Numbered from the stretch's first letter, positions 1-9,186 are shown. The stretch is DNA of 52,371 nucleotides from Methyloversatilis sp. XJ19-49 (GCF_024580145.1 NZ_JANINI010000001.1:5349-57719), one strand, 5' to 3'. The notes: generated by a model not told the origin, from the letters alone. Program-made: numbers and translations.

Positions 1-145
1 GCCGCGATCGGCGCGTTGATCAACGATCATCGCGGCATCAATCGCGGCGAGGCCGCCGCTCCCACAGGTGAAGCTGCTCACAGGTGATGCTGCCCACAGG
101 CCGCTTCCACAGCGTCCTGACCTGAAGGTTCTGATTCCCCAGGCG
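1..145. other. Intergenic edge with degenerate short repeats
   Basis: No gene is supported here. The stretch lies downstream of the minus-strand SMC gene that ends at 146. Around 60-115 the hexamer CACAGG recurs, twice within a 16-base near-repeat (CACAGGTGAAGCTGCT followed by CACAGGTGATGCTGCC). No nuclease (MksG/JetD-like) reading frame begins here, but the window stops too early to say what follows. Confidence 0.5.
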
Positions 146-2935
146 CTACTTCGCGCGCTTCAGGATGCCGATCGGCGGTGCCCAGCTTTCGGTGGGTGAC
201 TTCTTGCTGGTGATCAGTGTCAGCTGCGAGGGCGCGAACACGTTCGCGTTGTGCGTCACCGGGGTGGTGATGAGGTATTGCGCACGGGTGGCGCCAAGGA
301 AGCGGCCGACGCGGTCGATGTTGGCGACGTCCAGGTGGGCGAACGGCTCGTCGATGAACACGAAGCCGCCGGGTCGGGTGTCGTCCATCAGCAGCGCGAT
401 CAGCAGGATGAGGGACTTCATCACCTGCTGGCCGCCGGACGCTTCGCCGTCATTCAGGCCGACAGCGCCCTTGCGGTCGAAGTCGAAACTCACGTCCAGT
501 CCGGCCTGGGCAAGCGCCAGATCGTCGTTGTCCAGCGGCGGTGCGCCGCAATCGACGCCCACGTTGGCCAGTTCGCCCAGCGCACGCAGGTTCTTGCCGT
601 ACTGACGCACGGTGGCGCGCAGTTTGGCGATGTAGGCGGCGCGGGCGTCGTCGGTGTGACGGCGGGCGGTGGCGCAGTAACCCTGGCGGCTGGCGAAGTC
701 CTGTTCGCGCCGCGCGAGATCATCCTTCAGCCGGTCGCGCAGCGTCAGCGCGGACGGATCTGTGACCCAGTCGCCGGTCGCCAGCAGGTCGCGCAGCCGA
801 CCCAGCTCTCGCCGCGCGGCGCGCGTATCGCCGTAGCGTTCGGCCAGCTGGGCCAGCTCCCGCGGGTCGAGCCAGTGCGCCGGCATGCCGCGGCGGCGCG
901 CGCGCAGCGCCACCAGTCGCTGCGCCTGTTCCGTGCGGCGCGGCATCAGTTGCTGCGTCAGATCGCGCAGGCGCGTACCCACTGCATTCAGCTCGCGGCG
1001 ACGACGGTCGATTTCGGTGTCGATGCCGGTCAGGTTTTCTCGCAGGCGCTCGACCTCGCGCAACGCGGCATCGCGCGCGGTGAGGGTCTGGTCGTTGCTC
1101 GAACGCGCACCGGGCAGCGCCGCCCGGGCCTGCGCAAATTCATTGCTGCGCAGGGCCAGCAGGCTGGCCGACTGCAGGCCGAGCAGGCGGGCGCGCAGCG
1201 CGCTCACCTGCTCGCGTGCCCGGTCCAGCTCCGGGCTCAGCGCGCGGCGCGCGGCATCGAGTCCGGCGATGTCGCGGCCCAACTGCTCGATGCGCGCCTG
1301 CCGGGCCAGTTCGCCAAAGTGGAATTCGGCCGGGCGGCCGAGGTGGCGCGCACCGCGGCGCTCGCGGTGATAGCCATCGCGGGTGATCCATTCGGTATCG
1401 CGCGGCAGGTGACGGGCGGCATCGGCGCTGTCCACGCGCTGCATGCGGCCCAGCAGGTCGGCGAGCCAGCGCGGCACCGCGGCGGCGAAGCGCACCACTT
1501 CGGCCAGCGAGCCGGCGCGTGCCACCGCCACATTTTCGCGTTCGGCGACGATGAAGTGGCGAAAGCGCGCCTGTTCGCCCAGCGCCCAGGCCGCGTGACG
1601 GTCGTCTTCGCGGTCCAGCAGCACGAGGTGGCGGTACGGTCGCAGCACGGCTTCCAGCGCGGCCTGCCAGGCGACGTCGGTCACCTCGACCACGTCGGAC
1701 AGCACGCAGTGCGCGATGCCGGCTTCATCCAGCTTCGCCCGGAAGGTACTCACCTCGGCGTCGCCCGGCGCGCTGCGTCGTTCCTGTGCGGCGCGCAGTT
1801 GTTCGGCCTTGTCTTCGAACTGCGCCACCAGCATGCGCTCGTCGCCCGCCAGTTTCGTCGCCAGCGCTTCGGCTGCGGCATGCTCGGCTTCCAGCGTCAG
1901 CGCATCGGCGCCATGTTCGCTGGCCACCCGCTCGCGCAGCTTGCGTTCTTCCTCGAGCAGCCGCTCGACGTCGCGCAGCGCATCGTGGGCGGCCAGCTGG
2001 CGGGCTTCCGCCTGCTGCGCGTCGGCGCGCACCTCGGCCAGTGCGGCGACGGCCGCTTCGCGTTCGGCCGTCACGGCGGCAAGCCGGTCCGAAAGCGTGC
2101 CCTGTTCGCGGCCGAGCCAGCGCAGGTCATCGCGCAACCGGGCGAGGTCGCCGCGCTCGTTCGACATGTCGCGCGTCAGTTCGGCGACTTCGAGCCGCGG
2201 CACGATTTCGGTTTCCAGCGCCAGCACCTCGTCGGCGTGCTGCTTCCATTGCCGGTAGTTGTCGGCTTCGAGGCGCTTGGCTTCGGCCTGTGCGCGCAAA
2301 CGTTCGAGGTCGAGGCCGATGCCTTCGAGTTCGCGTTCGGCGCCTTTCTGTTCCTCGCGCGCGGCCTGGTAGTTGTCCAGCACCTCCTTGTCGCCGAACA
2401 CGTCGAACACCAGGTCGAGCAGGGCGCGCGGCGAGTATTCGCACAGCTTGTCGGTGTCGCCCTGTTCCAGCGACAGCACCTTGGCGATGGCCGGCGTCAG
2501 CCCGCCCCAGGCGAGGCGGTTCTGGTAGTCGCGCAGGCCGGTCCATTCGCCACCGGATTCCAGCGTTTCGATCGCGACATTGCCGTCGAGGATGGCGTAG
2601 TCGCGCGTCCAGTCGCCGCCGGCGCGCTTGATGCGGCAGGCCAGCGTCACTTCATCATGGACGCACGGAAAGAACGGCCGCTTGCCGGTGCCGCTGGCCA
2701 CGTTCGCCACGACGGCGCGTATCCATGCGTAGTCGTGATCGCCGCGCCGCACGTAGCGGCGGAAGTCGCGCTTGCCGGAACAGCGCAGCGCAAACAGCGT
2801 GCGCAGCGCATCGAGCAGCGTGGTCTTGCCCGAGCCATTCGGCCCGACGATGGTGATGATCTGTGCATCGAGCGGCAGCGTGAAGCGCCGCCAGAAATCC
2901 CAATGCACCAGTTCGAGTTGCTTGATGTGGAACAT
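146..2935 (-). CDS. mksB: SMC-type condensin ATPase, MksB-like
   Basis: A 929-residue SMC-family ATPase, expected to form the DNA-entrapping dimer of a bacterial condensin. A Walker A motif (GPNGSGKTT) lies at about residues 31-39. Two long charged, Arg/Glu/Ala-rich coiled-coil arms flank a globular hinge-like region near 395-520. The C-terminal half-site carries a degenerate ABC signature (ASGGQQ, about 832-837) and Walker B with D-loop (FVFIDEPFAHLD, about 858-869). The length is close to MksB and shorter than canonical SMC (~1170 residues) or MukB (~1480). It is last in a run of minus-strand genes after a KITE-like (233 aa) and a kleisin-like (433 aa) gene, the order expected for mksF-mksE-mksB. 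The start ATG at 2935 matches the conserved N-terminal strand MFHIKQLELVHW. Wadjet JetC is the alternative; the decisive fourth gene (mksG/jetD) is not visible. Confidence 0.8.
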   Translation of the reverse strand: MFHIKQLELVHWDFWRRFTLPLDAQIITIVGPNGSGKTTLLDALRTLFALRCSGKRDFRRYVRRGDHDYAWIRAVVANVASGTGKRPFFPCVHDEVTLACRIKRAGGDWTRDYAILDGNVAIETLESGGEWTGLRDYQNRLAWGGLTPAIAKVLSLEQGDTDKLCEYSPRALLDLVFDVFGDKEVLDNYQAAREEQKGAERELEGIGLDLERLRAQAEAKRLEADNYRQWKQHADEVLALETEIVPRLEVAELTRDMSNERGDLARLRDDLRWLGREQGTLSDRLAAVTAEREAAVAALAEVRADAQQAEARQLAAHDALRDVERLLEEERKLRERVASEHGADALTLEAEHAAAEALATKLAGDERMLVAQFEDKAEQLRAAQERRSAPGDAEVSTFRAKLDEAGIAHCVLSDVVEVTDVAWQAALEAVLRPYRHLVLLDREDDRHAAWALGEQARFRHFIVAERENVAVARAGSLAEVVRFAAAVPRWLADLLGRMQRVDSADAARHLPRDTEWITRDGYHRERRGARHLGRPAEFHFGELARQARIEQLGRDIAGLDAARRALSPELDRAREQVSALRARLLGLQSASLLALRSNEFAQARAALPGARSSNDQTLTARDAALREVERLRENLTGIDTEIDRRRRELNAVGTRLRDLTQQLMPRRTEQAQRLVALRARRRGMPAHWLDPRELAQLAERYGDTRAARRELGRLRDLLATGDWVTDPSALTLRDRLKDDLARREQDFASRQGYCATARRHTDDARAAYIAKLRATVRQYGKNLRALGELANVGVDCGAPPLDNDDLALAQAGLDVSFDFDRKGAVGLNDGEASGGQQVMKSLILLIALLMDDTRPGGFVFIDEPFAHLDVANIDRVGRFLGATRAQYLITTPVTHNANVFAPSQLTLITSKKSPTESWAPPIGILKRAK

Positions 2936-3066
2936 GGGTGCTCGTCAGCGTGCGTGAGAGGTGGGTCGGAGCGGGCCGCTTTGGCGATGGGGCGTGAAGT
3001 CAGCCGCCTGCCGATGATCGACAGGCGCGTCGCGGGCGGGGCCTGCGCCTGCGAAGGACGAATGAA

Positions 3067-3768
3067 TCATGATTCGACCTCATCGTCGTCGGCCTCTGCG
3101 GCCCGCTCGAAGGCATTGGCTTCAGGCACGGCGCGGCCGGCGCCGGTGAGCACGTCGGCCAGCGTGCCGTGGATGACGCGGTCGGCCAGGATGCGATAGT
3201 CGAGCAGCACGTCGAGCAACGGGCCTTCGAACACCAGGCCATTGCGCCGCTCGATGAATCCGAGCCGCGCCAGCTTGCCGAGCGTGATGTTCAGTTTCAT
3301 CTTGCCGCCCAGCCTGCTGCCGAAGTCGGCCAGCAGCGACGCTTCGGTGAGTGCGCCCGATACCGCATCGCCGTGCTCGACCGGCTGTTCGGCGCCGAAC
3401 ATGTCGTCCTGCCCTTCGTCGTTCAGTGCGCGCCGGCTGACCTGGCGTTCGCGCTTGGGCAGCACGATCAGCGACCAGATCACCATCAGCCAGGCCAGTT
3501 CGTCACGCATCAGCCCGACATTGCTGGCGGCGTATTCGCGTGTCTGGCCGAACACCGGCTCGCGCATGTCGTCGGCGATGCCTACGGCGATGTGCGCGGC
3601 ATAGGGATTGTCGAACAGTTGCAGTCCGACCGCAGCGAGCCGCTGGTCCAGTGCGTGGCGGAAGCCGTCATCGACCAGGGCGCGGCGCGCCAGCCGGTCC
3701 GTGCGCGGCATCGAGCGGTGCGCCAGCAGGCGCGCGGTAAGGGTGCGAAGTTCTGTTTCCATATCCAT
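3067..3768 (-). CDS. mksE: Condensin KITE-type subunit, MksE-like
   Basis: A 233-residue acidic protein with no membrane segment. By position and size it is the small winged-helix (KITE) subunit that binds the kleisin in MksBEF/Wadjet complexes. The N-terminal half (to about 110) is helical with an aromatic-rich stretch (ELAWLMVIWSLIVLPKRERQ). The C-terminal half (about 140-205) reads as a winged helix ending in a hydrophobic helix (LLDVLLDYRILADRVI), followed by an acidic tail. It lies 102 bases after the kleisin-like gene and 131 bases before the SMC gene, on the same strand. A second ATG two codons in (3762) is an equally good start. The assignment relies mainly on gene order and length; sequence recognition alone would be weak. 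Confidence 0.65.
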   Translation of the reverse strand: MDMETELRTLTARLLAHRSMPRTDRLARRALVDDGFRHALDQRLAAVGLQLFDNPYAAHIAVGIADDMREPVFGQTREYAASNVGLMRDELAWLMVIWSLIVLPKRERQVSRRALNDEGQDDMFGAEQPVEHGDAVSGALTEASLLADFGSRLGGKMKLNITLGKLARLGFIERRNGLVFEGPLLDVLLDYRILADRVIHGTLADVLTGAGRAVPEANAFERAAEADDDEVES

Positions 3769-3870
3769 CAGGTCAGAGGACCTGCCGCAGGCAGGATCCG
3801 GTCAGTTCGGATGAAACCATCAGCACAGCGGCCGTACTCCGGTGCATCCGCATCCATGCCGGGCGAGTAC

Positions 3871-5172
3871 TCATGACGGCGCGCCCCGCGGCAGCACTTC
3901 GCCGACCGTGATCGCGGCGATGTCGTCATCGGCCAGCGGCTGCAGGTGTTCGGTGAAACGCACGTCGATGGCCAGACGCAGGAAATCGGCGACCGGACCT
4001 TCGCCAGCTTCGACCGCCGGGTCGCCGCCGGCTCCGGCATCGCGCAGCAGCGCGAGCAGCGACATGCGGTAGGACGCCTGAGCGAAGCCGTTGCCCGGAA
4101 TCACATCGGCCAGCGCGATCGGGCCGGGCAGGGCGCCAAGGCGATGGGCGAAGCGTTCGAGCAGGTGCAGGTCTTCGGCGGGCGGTTCCGCGGCGACCGG
4201 TGCGTCGTCGGGCGCCGGCAGCGCCGTTTCGGCTTCGCTGACCGGTTCGGCAGACAAGGTTGGTTCGGCGCGGTCCAGCAACTCGTGGTCGCCGGCCAGC
4301 AGGGTGAGGTCGGGGCAGGGCGCGAGTGCGTCGGCGGCCAGCGCCGCGAGCGCCGCGCTGTCGAGCCGGCGCAGCCAGCCGGCGACGTCCGACGACGAAA
4401 TGCCGGAGCCGCCCAGCGTTACGCGCTGCGACTCGATCTTGTTCAGGGCGCGCTGGAAGGAGGCGTCGACCCGGGCCAGGCGTGACTGCGCGAGGCCGAT
4501 GCGCTGCGCCAGACGGGCGCGCTCGAACGGCAGGTCGTCATCGGCGAGCAGGTCGCGCAGCAGCGCGGTGCCCCGTTCCAGCCAGCGGCCGTTGGCATCC
4601 AGACGGCGGCGCGCCGCGATGATGCGGAATTCCGACCCGGAGGCGATCGCATCCTCGAAGTGCAGCGTGAGATCGTTGAGCTTGCCCAGCAGGTGCTGCA
4701 GCGCGTCGCCGGTGTCGCCATCGACCGCCTGCAGGCCGGCGATCTGTGCGGTCAGGAAGCCCAGTTCCACATCTTCGTCGCCGGACAGTTCGAGCAGCAT
4801 GGCCAGCGCGGCGCATGCATTGCGGCCGATGTCGGACAACTGGTACTGGCTGTCCGCTACGCGCAGCAATGCGTGGTCGCGCAGGCGGCGCAGCACGGTT
4901 TCGAGCTTGACAGGATCGATGAAGGCGAAACGTGCGCGCAGCGCCTCGGGCGACCAGCGCGGCGCGTCGGCGGTGCGGCCGATCTCGCCCAGCACGAGCA
5001 CGCGCAGCAGCACTTCGGCTTCCGAGCCGTGGAACAGCGTCGTGAAGGCGGACAGCAGGGGCCGCGCGCGCGCCAGCCGGTCAAGTTCCGGCAGGTCGCC
5101 GGGGCTGACGCCGGGCGAGAGGAAGTCGGCAAAGTCCACCGCAGGATCGATCCGGAATTCGCCCGCGCTCAC
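3871..5172 (-). CDS. mksF: Condensin kleisin-like subunit, MksF-like
   Basis: A 433-residue protein, probably the kleisin that bridges the SMC heads. The N-terminal ~130 residues look like a winged helix (ALRARFAFIDPVKLETVLRR, then a wing ending QYQLSDIGRNACA). A central helical segment (about 150-270) is followed by a Pro/Ala/Glu-rich linker (about 300-335) and a second compact C-terminal domain. Translation starts at a GTG (5172-5170) that overlaps the TGA of the upstream membrane-protein gene by four bases (GTGA), so the two are translationally coupled. MksF and JetA are the closest family matches by size and context. The order kleisin, KITE, SMC supports the call. Confidence 0.65.
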   Translation of the reverse strand: MSAGEFRIDPAVDFADFLSPGVSPGDLPELDRLARARPLLSAFTTLFHGSEAEVLLRVLVLGEIGRTADAPRWSPEALRARFAFIDPVKLETVLRRLRDHALLRVADSQYQLSDIGRNACAALAMLLELSGDEDVELGFLTAQIAGLQAVDGDTGDALQHLLGKLNDLTLHFEDAIASGSEFRIIAARRRLDANGRWLERGTALLRDLLADDDLPFERARLAQRIGLAQSRLARVDASFQRALNKIESQRVTLGGSGISSSDVAGWLRRLDSAALAALAADALAPCPDLTLLAGDHELLDRAEPTLSAEPVSEAETALPAPDDAPVAAEPPAEDLHLLERFAHRLGALPGPIALADVIPGNGFAQASYRMSLLALLRDAGAGGDPAVEAGEGPVADFLRLAIDVRFTEHLQPLADDDIAAITVGEVLPRGAPS

Positions 5173-6437
5173 CGGTACAGCTCCAGTCTTGCGAGGCGGG
5201 CCTCGATGTCGTCGATCACTGCCTTGTAGGCGGGGGCATCGACGCCACCGAAGCGGCGCAGAAACTCGTCCTCCGGCATGAATTCGGGCAGGCCGTCGAG
5301 CGGCGGCAATACGTCGTCAACCGGCAGACCGGCTGCAAAGCGCTGCGCGATGTTGCCGCGGCCGGCGGCAATCTGTTCGCCAAGCCGGGTGCCGGCGCGG
5401 TCGGCCAGCAGGTCGGTGAAGGAAAAGCCGCTGCCGATGCGCGCATCGCTCACTTCCTTCGACAGGCCGATGGCATCGGCCCACGCGGCGCCCGCCTGCA
5501 GGGCGAGCAGGGCGGAACCGACGTAGTGCTGCGACAGATCTTCCCGGCCGCGCAAGGTCAGGCTCAGGCGCGGCACGGGCAACCATTCGGCGGCCTGCGG
5601 CACCAGATCCCGCGGATGGCGCCCATGGACGAACAGCGCCAGCGCGAGTACGGCGGACCGCTCTTCCGCCAGTGCGTCGCCATCGCCTGAGCGCTGTTCG
5701 GCCAGTGCAAACAGCGCCTGCATGGCACGCAGCAACTCGCTGTCGCCGTCCTTGCGCATGCCCACCACGACCTTCACCAGCGCCTCGTGATAGAAGCCTA
5801 GCCGTTGGGCTTCGCCGGCCGGCAGCATCGACTGCACGCCTTCCTTCCACAGTTCGGTCGACCAGACGTAATTCAGTGCGATGCCCGCCGGGCTGATCTG
5901 CACCCGGTCGAGCAGATCTATGAAACGCTGCGGATCGATGCCGACGCCGGCCACGGAGAGCGCTTTCGGCACGGCGTAATACACCAGCGGCTGAGCGATG
6001 AAGTCGGGCACGTTGATCTGGCCGATGCGCAGGGTGTCGAGTTCAGGCTGGCCGGTGTCGGACACCGCCACGCGCGCCTGCACATTGACCCAGCGTGATG
6101 CAGCCGGCAGTTCGAGGCTGGCGGCGATGTTCATTCCGCCGGCATCCGGCTGCAGATCGAGGCGGGTCGCCGGCAGCCGGCGGCCCGCCTCCTGCGCCAG
6201 CAGCTTCAGGTCAGCCGTGCCGAGCCGGATTTCGCTGCGCTGGCCGGTACGCAGGTGGCGCGGGTCGTTCAGCGCCAGTTGCTGCAGCAGCTTTTCGGCG
6301 GCGGCCGGCGCCACGACCGGCGGCTCGGGCAGCGCCGGATTGGCATCGAGCATCAGCGACACTGCGCCGATCACGGCAGCCAGCGCAAGCAGCAGCGACA
6401 GCGGCAGCAACCACAGCAGGAACTTCAGCAACTTCAC
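5169..6437 (-). CDS. Membrane-anchored protein of unknown function, condensin operon
   Basis: A 422-residue protein with one N-terminal hydrophobic segment (about residues 5-30, [20 protein letters not shown]), then a Pro/Ala-rich linker and a large domain that should lie in the periplasm. I do not recognise a family. The GTG start (6437-6435) overlaps the prfB stop codon (GTGA), and its own stop overlaps the GTG of the kleisin-like gene. It is therefore locked between a translation factor and a chromosome-organising complex. It has no lipobox, catalytic motif or repeats that I can see. The tight coupling on both sides makes an unrelated passenger less likely, but no function can be assigned. 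Confidence 0.75.
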   Translation of the reverse strand: MKLLKFLLWLLPLSLLLALAAVIGAVSLMLDANPALPEPPVVAPAAAEKLLQQLALNDPRHLRTGQRSEIRLGTADLKLLAQEAGRRLPATRLDLQPDAGGMNIAASLELPAASRWVNVQARVAVSDTGQPELDTLRIGQINVPDFIAQPLVYYAVPKALSVAGVGIDPQRFIDLLDRVQISPAGIALNYVWSTELWKEGVQSMLPAGEAQRLGFYHEALVKVVVGMRKDGDSELLRAMQALFALAEQRSGDGDALAEERSAVLALALFVHGRHPRDLVPQAAEWLPVPRLSLTLRGREDLSQHYVGSALLALQAGAAWADAIGLSKEVSDARIGSGFSFTDLLADRAGTRLGEQIAAGRGNIAQRFAAGLPVDDVLPPLDGLPEFMPEDEFLRRFGGVDAPAYKAVIDDIEARLARLELYR

Positions 6438-7538
6438 ACGCCCTGCTTCAGGCTGGCCTGGATGAAGCCGTCGAGGTCGCCGTCAAGCACGCCCTGCGTG
6501 TTGCCCACTTCGTAATTGGTGCGCAGATCCTTGATCCGGCTCTGGTCGAGTACGTAGGAACGGATCTGGTGACCCCAGCCGATGTCGGTCTTGGAATCTT
6601 CCAGCGCCTGCTGCTCGCTCTGCCGCTTGCGCAGTTCGGCTTCGTACAGGCGCGACTTCAGCATGGCCATGGCCTCGGCACGGTTTCGGTGCTGGCTGCG
6701 GTCGCTCTGGCACTGCACGACGATGCCGGACGGCAGGTGCGTGATGCGGATCGCCGAGTCCGTCTTGTTGATGTGCTGGCCGCCGGCGCCCGACGCGCGG
6801 AAGGTATCGACCCGCAGATCGGCCGGATTGATTTCGATCTCGATCGAATCGTCCGCTTCCGGATAGACGAACACGCTGGAAAAACTGGTGTGGCGGCGCG
6901 CGCCGGAATCGAATGGACTTTTGCGCACCAGACGGTGAATGCCGGTTTCGGTGCGCAGCGTGCCATAGGCGTATTCGGCGGTCACCTTGATGGTGGCGCT
7001 CTTGATGCCGGCCACGTCGCCTTCCGATTCTTCCATCACCTCTACGTCGAAGCCCTTGCGTTCGCAGTACTTCACGTACATGCGCAGCAGCATCGATGCC
7101 CAGTCCTGCGCTTCGGTGCCGCCGGCGCCGGCCTGTATTTCCAGAAAGCAGGGGTTCGGGTCCTGCGGGTTGTTGAACATGCGGCGGAATTCGAGCCCGG
7201 CCACGTCGGCTTCGACCTTCGCCTTGTCGGCTTCGATCGCCACCACGGTGTCCTCGTCGGCTTCCTCGCGGGCCAGTTCGAACAGCTCGCTGGCGTCGGC
7301 AAGCCGCGCGTCAATCGATTCGATGGCGCGCACGACCGCTTCCAGCGTGTGCTTTTCCTTGCCCAGTTCCTGCGCGCGTGCGGTGTCGCTCCAGATGCCC
7401 GGATCTTCCAGCGCGCGTTCTACCTCTTCGAGCCGCGATGCCTTGGCATCGAAGTCAAAGGTACCTCCGCAGTTCGCCGGCCCGCGACTGCAGGTCGGTC
7501 AGATGATTGGCGATGGCGTTGAGACGTTCTGCTTCCAT
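6434..7538 (-). CDS. prfB: Peptide chain release factor 2 (frameshifted)
   Basis: RF2 terminates translation at UGA and UAA. The gene is read in two frames. Codons 1-27 run from the ATG at 7538 to an in-frame TGA (7457-7455). After a +1 shift the second frame continues from 7456 to the stop at 6434, giving about 367 residues, the normal RF2 length. The anticodon-mimic tripeptide SPF (in [11 protein letters not shown]) and the catalytic GGQ loop ([16 protein letters not shown]) are both present. The stop overlaps the GTG of the next gene, a membrane-anchored protein. In many proteobacteria lysS follows prfB; here it does not. A gene caller that ignores the frameshift would report a truncated 299-residue protein starting inside the gene. 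Confidence 0.97.
7454..7468 (-). promoter_or_regulatory. RF2 autoregulatory +1 frameshift site
   Basis: On the minus strand the sequence reads GGAGG-TAC-CTTTGAC. It has an internal Shine-Dalgarno-like GGAGG three bases upstream of the slippery CTT, then the in-frame TGA and a C. This is the standard bacterial prfB element: low RF2 lets the ribosome slip +1 at CTT-TGA instead of terminating, so RF2 controls its own level. Confidence 0.95.
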
Positions 7539-7892
7539 GATGTGCGGGCCCGGAATACGGAAAACCGGTGATTGTACCGGCTGCAGCGGCCGGGCACGGA
7601 TCGCAGGCGTGCGGCAGGCGATGCTCGACCTTGTCGGGCGGCGGGTGGGCCGGGACGATTTCCCTTGTAGCGCGGGGTGACGGTGCGACACCGTAACGGG
7701 AGGGTTTCCCGGTCGGCGGGGTCGCACCCGCGTCGCCCGCAGCCCCCGATTGGCGGATTTCCTGAACCGAAGGCCGCTCGACGGTCTCTATACTTCGGCG
7801 CTTCGATCATGTCGTCCCGACGCCTTGCACACGCGTTGGGGTTCGGTGTGGCCGACAGCCGTCCAATAAGAATGAATCAAGGAGGAAGCCCC
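7539..7892. other. Divergent intergenic region, prfB / beta-propeller
   Basis: There is no credible gene in these 354 bases. The region separates minus-strand prfB from the plus-strand beta-propeller gene and should hold both promoters. Weak candidates are a TATACT -10 on the plus strand at 7789-7794, with no good -35, and TACAAT on the minus strand at 7576-7571. A small perfect hairpin (ACGGTG-CGA-CACCGT) lies at 7680-7694. The only strong signal is the AGGAGG ribosome-binding site at 7880-7885, which fixes the ATG at 7893. Confidence 0.4.
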
Positions 7893-9011
7893 ATGAAAAC
7901 GATGACCCCACCGATGTTCGCAGCGCGCAGCCTGTGGTCTGCCGCACTTCTTTCGATGTTTGCCGCTGCCGGTCTGGCGCAGGCAGAGGGCACCGCCTAC
8001 GTGAGCAATCAGGAAGGCGGCATTTCGATCATCGATCTGGCGAAGATGCAGGTGACCGGCGAATACGCGGTCGGCGGCAAGGTGCCGCGCGGCCTCGGCG
8101 TTACCGACGACGGCAAGACGCTGGTGGTCGCGGTGCGTGAAACCGGTGACGTTGCGCTGATCGATACGGCCAGCGGCAAGATCCTGAAGCGCGTCAGGAT
8201 CGGCAAGAACCCGGAATTCGTGCGCGTGCGCGGCGACATGGCATTCGTGTCCTTCGAGCCGACCTCGAAGCTCGGACCGCCGCCCAAGCCGGGTGCGGAA
8301 AAGAAGGAAGAAAAGAAGGACGGTGGCAAGGACGGCGGCCACGGCCATGACGACGACGATGACGACGACAAGGAGCCGGCACAGGTCGCCGTGGTCGATC
8401 TGAAGGCCGGCAAGGTGGTGCGCAACATCGTCGGCGGCCCGGAGACGGAAGGCATCGAGTTTTCGCCCGACGGCAAGAGCCTGGTGGTCACCAACGAAGC
8501 CGACAACACGCTGACGCTGCACGACATCAAGTCGGGCAAGCTGGTGAAGAGGGTCGATGTGGAAAAGTACGGTGCCCGCCCGCGTGGCATCAAGCTCTCG
8601 CCGGATGGCAAGACCTACATCGCCACGCTGGAATTCGGCAACAACTTCCTGGTGCTGGACGACAAGCTCACGCCGATCAAGACGGTTGCGACCGGCCAGA
8701 CGCCCTATGGCGTGGCCTTCGACCGCAAGGGCGAGCGGCTTTATGTGGCCACCGCGCGGGCCCAGGCGCTCGAAGTGTTCGACGCGAAAACCTTCGCCAA
8801 GATCAAGGATGTGCCGCTCGCCGCCGAGCGCTGCTGGCACTTCACCTTCACACCGGACGAAAAGCAGATCCTGGTGGCGTGCGGCCGCTCGAATCAACTC
8901 GTGGTCGTAGACGTGGCAAAACTCGAAGTCACCGCCCGGATCGAGGACAAGAAACTGCCCTGGGGTGTGGTGACCTGGCCGCGTGCGATGGGCAGCCTGG
9001 ATCAGCCCTGA
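7893..9011 (+). CDS. Secreted YVTN-type beta-propeller protein with His/Asp insertion
   Basis: A 372-residue protein with a Sec signal peptide (MKTMTPPMF..., hydrophobic core LWSAALLSMFAAAGL, likely cut after AQA). It then has repeated beta-propeller blades (AYVSNQEGGISIIDLAK; PDGKSLVVTNEADNTLTLHDIKSGK; ERLYVATARAQALEVFDAK). It resembles the YVTN propellers often found with PQQ-dependent alcohol oxidation in methylotrophs, but no dehydrogenase or cytochrome gene is adjacent. Between blades (residues about 130-165) it carries a low-complexity loop: a Pro-rich start, then Lys/Glu-rich, then Gly/His, then a run of seven Asp. This could bind divalent metals or calcium. The start is set by AGGAGG seven bases upstream of the ATG at 7893; longer in-frame upstream starts lack a signal peptide at the N-terminus. 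Confidence 0.85.
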   Translation: MKTMTPPMFAARSLWSAALLSMFAAAGLAQAEGTAYVSNQEGGISIIDLAKMQVTGEYAVGGKVPRGLGVTDDGKTLVVAVRETGDVALIDTASGKILKRVRIGKNPEFVRVRGDMAFVSFEPTSKLGPPPKPGAEKKEEKKDGGKDGGHGHDDDDDDDKEPAQVAVVDLKAGKVVRNIVGGPETEGIEFSPDGKSLVVTNEADNTLTLHDIKSGKLVKRVDVEKYGARPRGIKLSPDGKTYIATLEFGNNFLVLDDKLTPIKTVATGQTPYGVAFDRKGERLYVATARAQALEVFDAKTFAKIKDVPLAAERCWHFTFTPDEKQILVACGRSNQLVVVDVAKLEVTARIEDKKLPWGVVTWPRAMGSLDQP

Positions 9012-9042
9012 AAGTCGCGGTATGCGGAGAGTGAAAAGCCCT

Positions 9043-9071
9043 GCCTGCGCCGGTCAGTAACCGGCGCAGGC
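9043..9071. terminator. Hairpin between convergent genes (12-bp stem)
   Basis: A perfect inverted repeat, GCCTGCGCCGGT - CAGTA - ACCGGCGCAGGC, lies 32 bases after the propeller stop. There is no T-run. It probably ends or protects the propeller transcript and could also act on the opposing carboxylase operon transcript. Confidence 0.6.
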
Positions 9072-9114
9072 GGGCGTGCATTCGCGGTCGCCTGTGGTAA
9101 GGACGCCGCGACCG

Positions 9115-9180
9115 CGCAGGCCGGTAAGGCCTGCGGGCTTGATGCGCGGTGTTAGGGGGCATCCCGGGCGGGATGTCCCC
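9115..9180. terminator. Two further hairpins closing the carboxylase operon
   Basis: CGCAGGCC-GGTAA-GGCCTGCG lies at 9115-9135. A second stem with one bulge (GGGGCATCCC / GGGATGTCCCC) lies at 9156-9180, just after the last gene of the minus-strand operon (stop at 9187). Neither has a T-run. The spacing suggests termination or 3'-end protection of the operon mRNA. Confidence 0.5.
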
Positions 9181-9186
9181 GGTTGT

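Noticed and set aside
251-3199. A 982-codon open frame on the plus strand opposite the SMC gene
   Set aside because: It is the mirror frame of a high-GC coding region. Its protein is His/Gln/Val-rich with no recognisable domain, while the minus strand has full SMC motifs.
6095-7522. A 475-codon plus-strand frame across prfB
   Set aside because: Antisense to RF2, which has the GGQ and SPF motifs; no independent evidence of coding.
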